Shown: positions 1 through 5,842, counted from the first letter of the stretch. The stretch is 5,984 nt of DNA from Actinomycetota bacterium (GCA_016870425.1 VGBQ01000152.1:1-5984); one strand, 5' to 3'. Notes: generated from the sequence alone by a model not told the origin. Program-made: numbers and translations.

Positions 1-986
1 CGATCGGCTACCTGGCGCGCGTGCTCGAGGACCCCCTCGGGGATCTGGAAGTCGCGTGCGGGATCGAGCCCGAGCACGGCCTTGGTCGCCGCCACCTCGT
101 CCGCGCCGAGTGCGGCGCCGTGTGCCTTGGCGGTGTTGCGCGCGTGCGGTGCCGGCCACGCGATGGTGCTGCGCATCGCGATGAAGGTAGGCCGCTCCTG
201 CTGGTCGGTGGCGGCCTCGAGTGCCGTCGCCAGTGCGAGCACGTCGATGTCTCCATCGGGGGTCATACCGACGTAGTGGACATCCCACCCGTAGGCCTCG
301 TAGCGTCCGACGACATCTTCGGTGAAGGCGACCTCGGTGTTGCCTTCGATGGAGATGTGGTTGTCGTCCCAGATCACCGTGAGGTTGCCGAGCCGCTGAA
401 CTCCGGCCAGCGATGAGGCCTCCCCGGAGATGCCCTCCTCAAGATCCCCGTCCGAGGCGATGACCCATATGCGGTGGTCAAAGGGGCTGAATCCCCACGG
501 CGCATCGGGATCGAGCAGGCCGCGCTGGTAGCGCGACGCCATCGCCATGCCGACCGCAGTGGCGATTCCCTGACCGAGCGGACCGGTGGTCGTCTCGACG
601 CCGACCGTGTGCCCGTGTTCGGGGTGACCGGGGGTCAGGCTCCCCTCGGTGCGGAAGGCCTCCAGGTCAGACAGTTGCAGGCCATAACCGGACAGAAAGA
701 GCTGGATGTAGAGCGTGAGGCTCGAATGCCCGCAGGACAGGACGAAGCGATCTCGTCCCAACCAGGCAGGATCGCCGGGGTCGTGGCGGAGGAACCGCTG
801 GAAGAGCAAGTAGGCAGCGGGGGCCAGGCTCATGGCGGTCCCCGGGTGTCCGTTGCCGGTCCGCTGGACCGCGTCCATGGCGAGTGCCCGGATGGTAGCC
901 ACGGTCCGCCGGTCCAGGTCGTCCCAGGTGAGGGGGCCCTCGCCGATGAGGGGCCGGGGCTGGGGCACGATGTCGGTGTCAGTCAC
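1..986 (-). CDS. tkt: Transketolase, N-terminal part (cut by left window edge)
   Basis: Transketolase is a thiamine-diphosphate (ThDP) enzyme of the non-oxidative pentose phosphate pathway; it moves two-carbon ketol units between sugar phosphates in the cytoplasm. The minus-strand frame is open for 328 codons from a GTG at 986 to the edge, about half of a usual ~700-residue enzyme. Visible motifs are NGHPG (45-49), SCGHSS (84-89), TPGHPE (118-123), TGPLGQG (134-140), the ThDP/Mg motif SDGDLEEG (178-185) with its partner Asn in WDDNHISIEG (206-215), and AKAHGAALG (286-294), whose His289 fits the conserved substrate-binding His. The AKAHGAALG and SCGHSSLTLYIQL forms match what I remember of actinobacterial Tkt. 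No Shine-Dalgarno precedes the GTG. A -10 hexamer TAGGCT ends six bases upstream, so a leaderless mRNA is inferred and the GTG is chosen as start. ctaB is divergent. Identification is secure; the start is likely. Confidence 0.96.
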   Translation of the reverse strand, partial: MTDTDIVPQPRPLIGEGPLTWDDLDRRTVATIRALAMDAVQRTGNGHPGTAMSLAPAAYLLFQRFLRHDPGDPAWLGRDRFVLSCGHSSLTLYIQLFLSGYGLQLSDLEAFRTEGSLTPGHPEHGHTVGVETTTGPLGQGIATAVGMAMASRYQRGLLDPDAPWGFSPFDHRIWVIASDGDLEEGISGEASSLAGVQRLGNLTVIWDDNHISIEGNTEVAFTEDVVGRYEAYGWDVHYVGMTPDGDIDVLALATALEAATDQQERPTFIAMRSTIAWPAPHARNTAKAHGAALGADEVAATKAVLGLDPARDFQIPEGVLEHARQVAD

Positions 987-992
987 GCTCGC

Positions 993-1021
993 AGCCTAGC
1001 GACGGCTCTTCCCCGGGGAAG
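993..1021 (-). promoter_or_regulatory. Predicted tkt promoter, leaderless
   Basis: Reading the minus strand, CTTCCC (1021-1016) lies 17 bp before TAGGCT (998-993), and exactly six bases then separate the hexamer from the GTG at 986. TAGGCT fits the actinobacterial TANNNT -10 element, and this spacing puts the transcription start at or within a base of the start codon. The -35 is a poor match to TTGACA and may not matter. The leaderless start is inferred from spacing; the hexamer and distances are read directly. Confidence 0.6.
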
Positions 1022-1023
1022 AG
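1006..1023. promoter_or_regulatory. 18-bp perfect palindrome, candidate operator between tkt and ctaB
   Basis: CTCTTCCCCGGGGAAGAG is a perfect palindrome with 9-bp arms and no spacer, lying midway between the two divergent -10 elements and covering both -35 positions. It sits inside a wider imperfect inverted repeat (991-1038) in which 20 of 24 base pairs match. A dimeric regulator bound here would affect both genes at once. With no loop it is a poor RNA hairpin, so a DNA-binding site is the better reading. The regulator is unknown. Confidence 0.5.
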
Positions 1024-1036
1024 GCATCGTTAGACT
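1008..1036 (+). promoter_or_regulatory. Predicted ctaB promoter, mirror image of the tkt promoter
   Basis: CTTCCC (1008-1013), a 17-bp spacer and TAGACT (1031-1036) form a promoter-like unit pointing to ctaB. Its hexamers sit at exactly the same distances from the palindrome centre (1014.5) as those of the tkt promoter on the other strand. Transcription would start around 1041-1043, which gives a leader of about 60 nt before the ctaB ATG. The -10 is convincing; the -35 is weak. Confidence 0.5.
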
Positions 1037-1040
1037 GCAG

Positions 1041-1091
1041 ATGAAGTTCCGACGCTCTTCGCCCGCGGTACACCCTGCCGCGGCCCACTGA
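1041..1091 (+). CDS. Possible 16-codon leaderless upstream ORF of ctaB
   Basis: An ATG four bases after the TAGACT hexamer opens a frame encoding MKFRRSSPAVHPAAAH and ends with TGA at 1089-1091. The A of this stop is the first base of the AGGGG ribosome binding site of ctaB (1091-1095; ctaB ATG at 1101). If transcription begins at 1041, this ATG would be the first codon of a leaderless mRNA, and ribosomes would stop right on the ctaB ribosome binding site. Such leaderless small ORFs are known in mycobacteria. The peptide has no Cys and no regulatory run of one amino acid. The frame is real but translation is inferred; the four-base gap from the -10 is slightly short, so the true start may lie past this ATG. 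Confidence 0.3.
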   Translation: MKFRRSSPAVHPAAAH

Positions 1092-1100
1092 GGGGACGCC

Positions 1101-2027
1101 ATGGCCCAGGTCGAGCAGAGACCTGGCACGCGCGGTCCCGAAGGCTCCCTGTGGAGGAAGGTTCGCGACTACGTCGCGATTACCAAGCCGCGGATCATCG
1201 AGTTGCTCCTCGTGACCGCGATCCCATCGATGATCCTGGCCGCCCGAGGGTGGCCTGAGCCACTCACGGCGGTCGCCGTCATCGTGGGCGGGATGCTCGC
1301 CGCCGGAGGCGCAAACGCGTACAACAGTGTCTACGACCGTGACATCGACGCGCTCATGTCGCGCACGCACGCGCGACCCGTGGCCACGGGTGCGGTCTCG
1401 GTGCGCGGCGGGCTTGCTTTTGCGACGCTGCTGTCCGTAGGCAGCGTTCTCGTGCTTGCTCTCTTGACGAATGCGCTTGCGGCTGCGCTGGCGGTTGTCG
1501 CGATCGTGTTCTACGCCGTCGGCTACACCATGCTGCTCAAGCGACGCACATCGCAGAACATCGTGTGGGGCGGTGCAGCCGGGTGCATGCCGGTGCTGAT
1601 CGCGTGGGCCGCGGTCACCGGAGGTCTCACCTGGACACCCGTGGTGCTCTTCCTCATCGTCTTCTGGTGGACGCCCCCGCACTACTGGCCGCTGTCGCTG
1701 CGCTACCGCGACGACTACGCCGCGGCGGGAGTGCCTATGCTCCCTGTCGTCGCGGATGTCCGCTCCGTGACGCGAAGCATCGCCGTCTACTCATGGATCA
1801 TGGTCGCGACGTCTCTCGTGCTCATCCCCGTCGGATCCATGGGATGGGTCTACTCCGTCGCCGCCGCTGCGCTCGGTGCGGTCTTCCTGATCGAAGCGCA
1901 CTTGCTACGCCGCCGCGCTCTCGCCGATCCGCTCGACGCTGGACCGATGCGTCTCTTCCACTGGTCCATTACCTATCTGGCGTTGCTGTTCCTCGCGGTG
2001 GCTGTCGACCCCTTCATTGCCGGCTGA
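1101..2027 (+). CDS. ctaB: Protohaem IX farnesyltransferase (haem O synthase) CtaB
   Basis: CtaB is an integral membrane prenyltransferase of the UbiA family that transfers a farnesyl group from farnesyl diphosphate to haem B, giving haem O, the precursor of haem A for aa3 cytochrome oxidase. The 308-residue product is of normal family length. After a short polar N-terminus comes DYVAITKPRIIELLL (23-37), then the Mg/diphosphate motif NxxxDxxxD at N75, D79 and D83 with the following RTHARPV. YTMLLKRRTSQNIVWGG (142-158), WTPPHYWPLSLRYRDDY (190-206) and AGVPMLPVV (209-217) are hallmarks of haem O synthases. The rest is hydrophobic helices, with nine membrane segments expected for the family. The ATG at 1101 is preceded by AGGGG five bases upstream. 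It is divergent from tkt, and its last 14 bp overlap the end of ctaA, which encodes the next step in haem A synthesis. Confidence 0.97.
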   Translation: MAQVEQRPGTRGPEGSLWRKVRDYVAITKPRIIELLLVTAIPSMILAARGWPEPLTAVAVIVGGMLAAGGANAYNSVYDRDIDALMSRTHARPVATGAVSVRGGLAFATLLSVGSVLVLALLTNALAAALAVVAIVFYAVGYTMLLKRRTSQNIVWGGAAGCMPVLIAWAAVTGGLTWTPVVLFLIVFWWTPPHYWPLSLRYRDDYAAAGVPMLPVVADVRSVTRSIAVYSWIMVATSLVLIPVGSMGWVYSVAAAALGAVFLIEAHLLRRRALADPLDAGPMRLFHWSITYLALLFLAVAVDPFIAG

Positions 2028-3006
2028 CGGCGTCAGGCGAGGTTGTGGTGAGCGGGCCCCGCGTCCGCATGCTGAGCACCACGAAGACCGCCAGCATCCA
2101 CACGAGGCAGGCTCCCAGCATGTGGACGGCCACCAGGACCCAGGGCAGCCCGGTGAAGTACTGCGCGTAGCCGATAAGGCCTTGAGCGAGCGACACGAGG
2201 AGGAGTGTCAGGGTGGTGCGCATCGCGCGACCGGGTGCGTGAGTCACGCGTAGCGCGACGAGCAGGCCGACGGTGAGGCCCAGGAAGAGAAGCACAGCAT
2301 CGGCGTGGAGCCAGGCGATTGTCCGCGGATCTACACCGAATCTCGCCTCCGTCTCCGCGTCGCCGGAGTGCGGACCGCTGCCGGTCACGATGACGCCGAG
2401 GACTACGACGACGGCCGTGACGACAAGCAGAGCCCAAGCGAGCAAGCGCACCTCGGGCCTCACCAGGCGTGTCACCGGCAGATCGCCCGGCTCACCCGAC
2501 CTCACCACGAGGACGACGCAGCCGCCGATGATGGCGATGGACACGAGGAAGTGCGCGGCCACGGCCCAGGGATTGAGCCCGGTGAGCACGGTGATCCCAC
2601 CGAGCACTGCCTGGACGACCGTGCCGACCAGGGGAATGGCTGCCAGGGCGAGGACGGGGCCTCGCGCGACGCCTCCGCTGCGGCGCTGGCGGCGCCACCA
2701 GGTGAAAGCTCCGACAATTGCGGCGATCGCGAGCGCGGCGAGGATAAAGGTCAGGAGTCGATTGCCGAACTCGACGTACTTGTGCCACGCCTCCTCCTGG
2801 CGTGACGTCGGGACGTAGGAACCCTCCACACACTCGGGCCAGGTGGGGCAGCCCAGGCCCGAGCCGGTGAGCCGCACGATGCCCCCGGTGACCACGATGC
2901 CGATCTGGGCCACGAGGTTGGCGATGAAGACCGCGCGCAGCGCCCGTGGGGCGCGAGCGCTGATGCTCGTCGTTGCATCCGGGCGCTCCGTAGTCTCCGC
3001 GGCCAT
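2014..3006 (-). CDS. ctaA: Haem A synthase, CtaA/COX15 family
   Basis: This membrane haem enzyme oxidises the C8 methyl of haem O to a formyl group, making haem A for cytochrome aa3 oxidase. The 330-residue protein has about eight hydrophobic helices (near 23-43, 84-101, 118-142, 148-169, 186-208, 232-253, 263-281, 289-312) in two related halves. Seen motifs are TGSGLGCPTWPEC (47-59), holding the Cys53/Cys59 pair in the first external loop, then WHKYVEFGNR (74-83), His152, TGSGPHSGD (208-216), His234 and His295. Position 82 is Asn in EFGNR, where the Bacillus enzyme has a haem-ligand His; I recall the Asn form as usual in actinobacteria, with His75 nearby. The ATG at 3006 follows TAGGCT by six bases and has no ribosome binding site, so a leaderless transcript is likely. 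It lies 49 bp downstream of the ABC permease, so read-through from that operon is also possible. Confidence 0.96.
   Translation of the reverse strand: MAAETTERPDATTSISARAPRALRAVFIANLVAQIGIVVTGGIVRLTGSGLGCPTWPECVEGSYVPTSRQEEAWHKYVEFGNRLLTFILAALAIAAIVGAFTWWRRQRRSGGVARGPVLALAAIPLVGTVVQAVLGGITVLTGLNPWAVAAHFLVSIAIIGGCVVLVVRSGEPGDLPVTRLVRPEVRLLAWALLVVTAVVVVLGVIVTGSGPHSGDAETEARFGVDPRTIAWLHADAVLLFLGLTVGLLVALRVTHAPGRAMRTTLTLLLVSLAQGLIGYAQYFTGLPWVLVAVHMLGACLVWMLAVFVVLSMRTRGPLTTTSPDAVSRQ
2024..2036. repeat. Small palindrome over the ctaB/ctaA convergent overlap
   Basis: CTGACG-G-CGTCAG has 6-bp arms around a single central base and spans the ctaB stop codon and the last codons of ctaA. As RNA it could form only a four-pair stem with a five-base loop on either strand, and no T-run follows. 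With no spacer between the two convergent genes it is the only visible candidate for ending transcription on both sides, but it is weak. Confidence 0.25.
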
Positions 3007-3012
3007 GACTTG

Positions 3013-3018
3013 AGCCTA
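3013..3018 (-). promoter_or_regulatory. Predicted ctaA -10 element, leaderless
   Basis: Within the 49-bp gap between the permease and ctaA, the minus strand reads TAGGCT, then six bases, then the ctaA ATG. This is the same hexamer and the same spacing as at tkt. No Shine-Dalgarno lies before the ATG, and no recognisable -35 sits 17 bp upstream. It suggests that ctaA has its own leaderless transcript besides any read-through from the ABC genes. Confidence 0.55.
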
Positions 3019-3055
3019 TGACGGAGCGCGCCGGCCTGCTCGCGCGCCAGGTTTG

Positions 3056-3787
3056 TCAGCGCCAGCGGAAGGTGCGCGCGGCAATGACGGCCCCAATGGC
3101 GCCCCACACGCCGAGGATGACTGCATCGACGGGCAGAGCCCCCGAGGTCGTGGAAGCCGCGCCTGCACTCCACCGGAGCAGGTCTGCCAAGGCTGAGGAC
3201 GGCAGCAGAGACACGAGTGACGACAGGGGAGCGGGGAGTTGGTCGGCGGGATAGGTCGTGCCCCCGACGGCCACCAGGGCCAGGAAGACCGCGTTGGCGA
3301 CGGCGAGAGTTGCTTCGGCTCGCACGGCTCCGCCGAGTGCAAAGCCCAACGCGGCGAAGGCAGCGGTGCCCAACAGGGCGATGGGCACGAGTGCGAGTGC
3401 CGCAGGTGTCGGCCGCCATCCCAGGAGGGCGGCGGTGACGACGAGCACCACCACCTGAATGGCCACCATGGCCATGGCCGCCAGGGCGCGTGCACCGAGG
3501 ATGCCCTGACGTGACAGGGGAGTGGTCGCAAGCATGAGTAGCGCCCCGGATCGTCGATCGAATCCGACGCTGATGGCCAGCGAGGTGAAGCCACTCGCGA
3601 TAACGGCGACGGCGAGCACGCCGCCGAGTGCGACCGGCAGTCGCTCCGCCCCCGCGGGGACACCCAGCGGCACGGCGTCGACGAGCGTCACGCCGACGAG
3701 CAGCGCCATGGGAATGATTACGGTGAGCAGGAGTTGCTCGCCGTTGCGCAGGAGCAGGCGCAACTCGAAGGCCGCCTGGGCGATCAT
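3056..3787 (-). CDS. ABC-2 type transporter permease
   Basis: This is the membrane half of an ABC exporter; the substrate cannot be told from sequence. The 243-residue protein has about six hydrophobic segments (near 18-38, 52-74, 101-122, 128-152, 160-177, 219-237). After the second is FDRRSGALLMLATTPLSR (76-93), the cytoplasmic motif that ABC-2 permeases carry as E-R-x-G-T-x-E-x-L-x-x-T-P. The ATG at 3787 is chosen because it overlaps the TGA of the ATPase gene as ATGA and starts a typical MIAQAAFELRLLLRN N-terminus. Upstream in-frame starts would run deep into the ATPase gene and add Arg-rich, non-membrane sequence. The pair sits directly upstream of ctaA, as Rv1458c-Rv1457c do before ctaA in M. 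tuberculosis by memory. A role in haem or respiratory assembly is guilt by association only. Confidence 0.9.
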   Translation of the reverse strand: MIAQAAFELRLLLRNGEQLLLTVIIPMALLVGVTLVDAVPLGVPAGAERLPVALGGVLAVAVIASGFTSLAISVGFDRRSGALLMLATTPLSRQGILGARALAAMAMVAIQVVVLVVTAALLGWRPTPAALALVPIALLGTAAFAALGFALGGAVRAEATLAVANAVFLALVAVGGTTYPADQLPAPLSSLVSLLPSSALADLLRWSAGAASTTSGALPVDAVILGVWGAIGAVIAARTFRWR

Positions 3788-4713
3788 GATCCGGCCCCGC
3801 CCGTGCCCTCGGTGTACTCCTCCGTGAGGCGCCAATACACGTCGGCAAGTGTTTGGTAGCCCGCGCCGAGATTGCGGGGCTGCACGCCGTGCTGCGCGCA
3901 CCAGGAGGCCACGGTCGCGAGCATGCGGGGCGTGGCGCCACCCTCGATGCGATATCGACCGGGCGAGCTCTCCTGCACGCGGGAGCCCTCGGGAAGCGCC
4001 CGAGCCAGGCCGGCGACGTCCAGATGCAGGGGCCCGTCGAAGGTGATGATCTCCTCGCCGCCGCCGGTCAACTCGGTGAGTGTGCCCTGGGCCCGGCAGC
4101 GACCACCGGCGATGATCGCCACGTCGTCAGCGAGGGACTCGGCCTCGTCAAGGAGGTGCGTGCACAGCAGCACCGTCCCCCCTCGTTCGCGTATGCCGCA
4201 GATGCACTCCCACACGATGCTCCGACCTCGCGGATCCAGGCCAGCGGTCGGCTCATCGAGGACCACCAGTTCCGGGTTGCCGACAAGCGCACACGCCAGG
4301 CTCACGCGTCGGCGTTCGCCTCCGGAGAGCCGCCGGATCGTGGTGCGCTTCAGTCGGTTGAGTCCGAGGAGCTCCACCAGAGGCTGCGCCGTCTCGGGGG
4401 AGCCCCGCAGTCGGGCGATGTGCCGCACCAACTCGACGGCGTGAGCACCGGTCGGGAGGCCGTCCTCCTGCACCATGACATTGACGAGACGGCGAGCCTC
4501 CCTGCGCCCGGGGGGCCCGTCCAGCACGCTCACGGCGCCCGCGCTGGCGTCGATGAGTCCAGCGATCACGCCCACTGCCGTGGACTTCCCGGCCCCGTTG
4601 GGGCCCAGGAGTGCCGTCACCCGACCCGAGCCGACGGTCAGATCGAGGCCGTCCAGGCCGCGGCCCCCGTCCGGGTAGGCCACGAAGACTTGTGCCAGGC
4701 GGGCGGCGTCCAT
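3784..4713 (-). CDS. ABC transporter ATP-binding protein
   Basis: This is the cytoplasmic ATPase that drives the adjacent ABC-2 permease. Counting from the ATG at 4713 (309 residues), it has Walker A GPNGAGKST (37-45), the Q-loop Gln82 in VMVQEDGL, signature LSGGERRR (129-136), Walker B and D-loop LVVLDEPTAGLD (149-160) and the switch His186 in CTHLLDEAE, so all ATPase elements are intact. About 95 extra C-terminal residues follow the core, common in drug- and polysaccharide-type ABC-2 ATPases. The ATG at 4713 has GGGGAG nine bases upstream and begins right before the conserved fold. An in-frame GTG at 4752 would add 13 residues and has GGGAG in front; it is the alternative start. The TGA overlaps the permease ATG, so translation is coupled. 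The gene is divergent from the oxygenase gene across a short spacer with no clear TANNNT on either strand. Confidence 0.95.
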   Translation of the reverse strand: MDAARLAQVFVAYPDGGRGLDGLDLTVGSGRVTALLGPNGAGKSTAVGVIAGLIDASAGAVSVLDGPPGRREARRLVNVMVQEDGLPTGAHAVELVRHIARLRGSPETAQPLVELLGLNRLKRTTIRRLSGGERRRVSLACALVGNPELVVLDEPTAGLDPRGRSIVWECICGIRERGGTVLLCTHLLDEAESLADDVAIIAGGRCRAQGTLTELTGGGEEIITFDGPLHLDVAGLARALPEGSRVQESSPGRYRIEGGATPRMLATVASWCAQHGVQPRNLGAGYQTLADVYWRLTEEYTEGTGGAGS

Positions 4714-4833
4714 CGGGGCAGTCTCCCCTATGGAGGTCCCGAGGCCATGCACGGCTCCCGGGGCACCTCACGCGTTTGCTGCTGGACGGCTGTGCGCCAC
4801 ACTCTGTGCTCAAGACTTCCCAGTGGAGGGCGC

Positions 4834-5598
4834 ATGTGTGTGTCGGAATCTCAACGTGAGCCCGATCCCTCCACCCTCGCTGATGGCCGCACTGCTGCAG
4901 CGGTCCGGGACGTTGGCGTTGGGCTTGTGAAGCAGGCGTTCACGGCTGAAGAAGTTGCGATGGCCAGGAGCATCGTCCTCGCGCACGACCATCTCATGAA
5001 GAACACTCGACCGTCGCCGTCATCTCGGCATATTGCAGGATTCCATCGCTTTCCTGGACTCGAACCGGTCCACACTCTTCTCACGGGCAACGCCAAGGTC
5101 GCAGCGGTGCTGACGGAATTGTTGGGACCCTACTTGCGCACGATCGGGATGGCCGATATCACGATCAATCGATCGCAGCAATGGCACAAGGATCTTCTCC
5201 GTGGCAAGTTCAGCCACTACATCGAAGACCCAAGCCCCTGTATGAATCATCACGGCAAGCTCTTCAAGGTGATTCTGTACCTGCAAGACTCAGCTTCGCT
5301 GCTGGTTGTTCCGGGCTCGCATCGTCGCGATATTCCGCTCAGTAGCGATGACTTTGCGATTCCATCGGCGGATGAACCTGTGGCCCGGGTTGAGACCCAA
5401 GTGGGAGATGCAGTCATTCTCGATATCTGCACCACTCACCGCGGATCGGAGGAAGAGGTGTACGCATCGCTTGAGCCGGGGGACCGCGGACGGATCCTCG
5501 TATCGACAGTATTCGGCGCCGTTGACTGTCGGTTCGCTGACCAGATGGAACTCGGCGTTGTTGTGCGATTGTGTGATTGGCAGCAGGTCAATCGCTGA
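4834..5598 (+). CDS. Phytanoyl-CoA dioxygenase (PhyH) family Fe(II)/2-oxoglutarate oxygenase
   Basis: Members of this family hydroxylate (or otherwise oxidise) small molecules using Fe(II), O2 and 2-oxoglutarate; the substrate here is unknown. The 254-residue product has the iron motif HxD as WHKD (His118, Asp120), the family strand LLVVPGSHRRD (156-166), the distal iron ligand His202 in CTTHRGSE, and Arg218 or Arg220 placed to bind 2-oxoglutarate. The three-residue iron facial triad is thus complete. The acidic loop usually found before the VPGSH strand is short. The ATG at 4834 has GGAGG four bases upstream and is chosen over a GTG two codons later (4840). A longer upstream frame exists but only as a shadow of the ABC ATPase. 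Three 60-base lines counted within the gene gave 52-58% GC, against 70% in a line from the permease, which points to acquisition from elsewhere. It lies between the conserved cluster and a repeat-rich tract. Confidence 0.88.
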   Translation: MCVSESQREPDPSTLADGRTAAAVRDVGVGLVKQAFTAEEVAMARSIVLAHDHLMKNTRPSPSSRHIAGFHRFPGLEPVHTLLTGNAKVAAVLTELLGPYLRTIGMADITINRSQQWHKDLLRGKFSHYIEDPSPCMNHHGKLFKVILYLQDSASLLVVPGSHRRDIPLSSDDFAIPSADEPVARVETQVGDAVILDICTTHRGSEEEVYASLEPGDRGRILVSTVFGAVDCRFADQMELGVVVRLCDWQQVNR

Positions 5599-5613
5599 CG
5601 TGGACCATGCCGG

Positions 5614-5653
5614 GATTCGCGGTGTGAGGTCGGCAAGTGAGTGTGGCCCCGGG
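5614..5653 (+). repeat. Diverged copy of the 72-bp repeat's second half
   Basis: This 40-base stretch, 16 bases after the oxygenase stop, matches 5914-5953 at 34 of 40 positions with no gaps. The copies lie exactly 300 bp apart. The shared core is CGCGGTGTG, two to three variable bases, then TCGGCAAGTGAG and a CCCGGG end. It shows that the repeat family brackets the whole tract. Confidence 0.8.
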
Positions 5654-5659
5654 AGCAGC

Positions 5660-5705
5660 CACCACCGCACCGCCGCGATCGACACCACCGCACCGCCGCG
5701 ATCGA
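5660..5705 (+). repeat. Two perfect tandem copies of a 23-bp unit
   Basis: Positions 5660-5682 and 5683-5705 are identical and directly adjacent. The unit starts CACCACCGCACCGCC and ends GCGATCGA. It butts onto the left arm of the long inverted repeat. The unit length is not a multiple of three, which speaks against coding. Confidence 0.93.
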
Positions 5706-5706
5706 C

Positions 5707-5749
5707 TTGTGCGGCTCAGTATCGATATCACTCGCACTCAGCCGCACAA
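5707..5749. terminator. Long inverted repeat, possible terminator of the oxygenase gene or element end
   Basis: TTGTGCGGCT (5707-5716) pairs with AGCCGCACAA (5740-5749). After one C-C mismatch three more pairs follow (AGT 5718-5720 with ACT 5736-5738), leaving a 15-base loop that contains ATCGATATC. Three outer pairs (CGA 5703-5705 with TCG 5750-5752) can join if C5706 bulges. It begins 108 bases after the oxygenase stop and has no T-run, so it is not a classic intrinsic terminator. A protein-binding site or a mobile-element end are other readings. Confidence 0.5.
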
Positions 5750-5761
5750 TCGCCCGAAACC

Positions 5762-5804
5762 ATCGGCTCGCGCGCGTTATCAGCTGATCGGCTCGCGCGT
5801 TATC
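5762..5804 (+). repeat. Imperfect tandem pair, period 25
   Basis: ATCGGCTCGCGCGCGTTATC (5762-5781) recurs at 5787-5804 with a single CG dinucleotide missing. Five bases separate the copies. The last three bases of the second copy (5802-5804) are also the first bases of the next repeat family, so the families run into each other. Confidence 0.85.
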
Positions 5805-5842
5805 GCCTCATTGGGGAGGCCGGATCGCCTCATCGGGGAGGC
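5802..5842 (+). repeat. Tandem pair, period 22, each with a small hairpin
   Basis: Positions 5802-5820 and 5824-5842 (19 bases each) differ at one base, T5812 versus C5834. Each copy holds GCCTC and GAGGC separated by six bases, a five-pair stem-loop, so the variable base falls in the loop. This resembles small palindromic interspersed repeats. Confidence 0.85.

Noticed and set aside
996..1682. Minus-strand frame of 228 codons across ctaB
   Set aside because: It is a low-complexity Arg/Asp/His-rich shadow antisense to ctaB, common in GC-rich DNA, and has no family features.
2751..3941. Minus-strand frame of 396 codons spanning parts of ctaA, the permease and the ATPase
   Set aside because: It is an Arg/Pro-rich shadow out of frame with three intact genes on the same strand; no frameshift is needed to explain them.
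3853..4833. Long plus-strand frame continuous with the oxygenase gene, suggesting a 581-residue fusion protein
   Set aside because: Its first 327 codons lie antisense to the ABC ATPase, which has every family motif. They encode no recognisable domain, and a good ribosome binding site precedes the ATG at 4834.
4714..4833. Promoter search in the ABC/oxygenase divergent spacer
   Set aside because: No TANNNT hexamer at a useful distance was found on either strand, so no promoter is annotated.
4835..4843. Short TG run across the oxygenase start codon as a phase-variation tract
   Set aside because: Four and a half dinucleotide copies are too few to expect frequent slippage.
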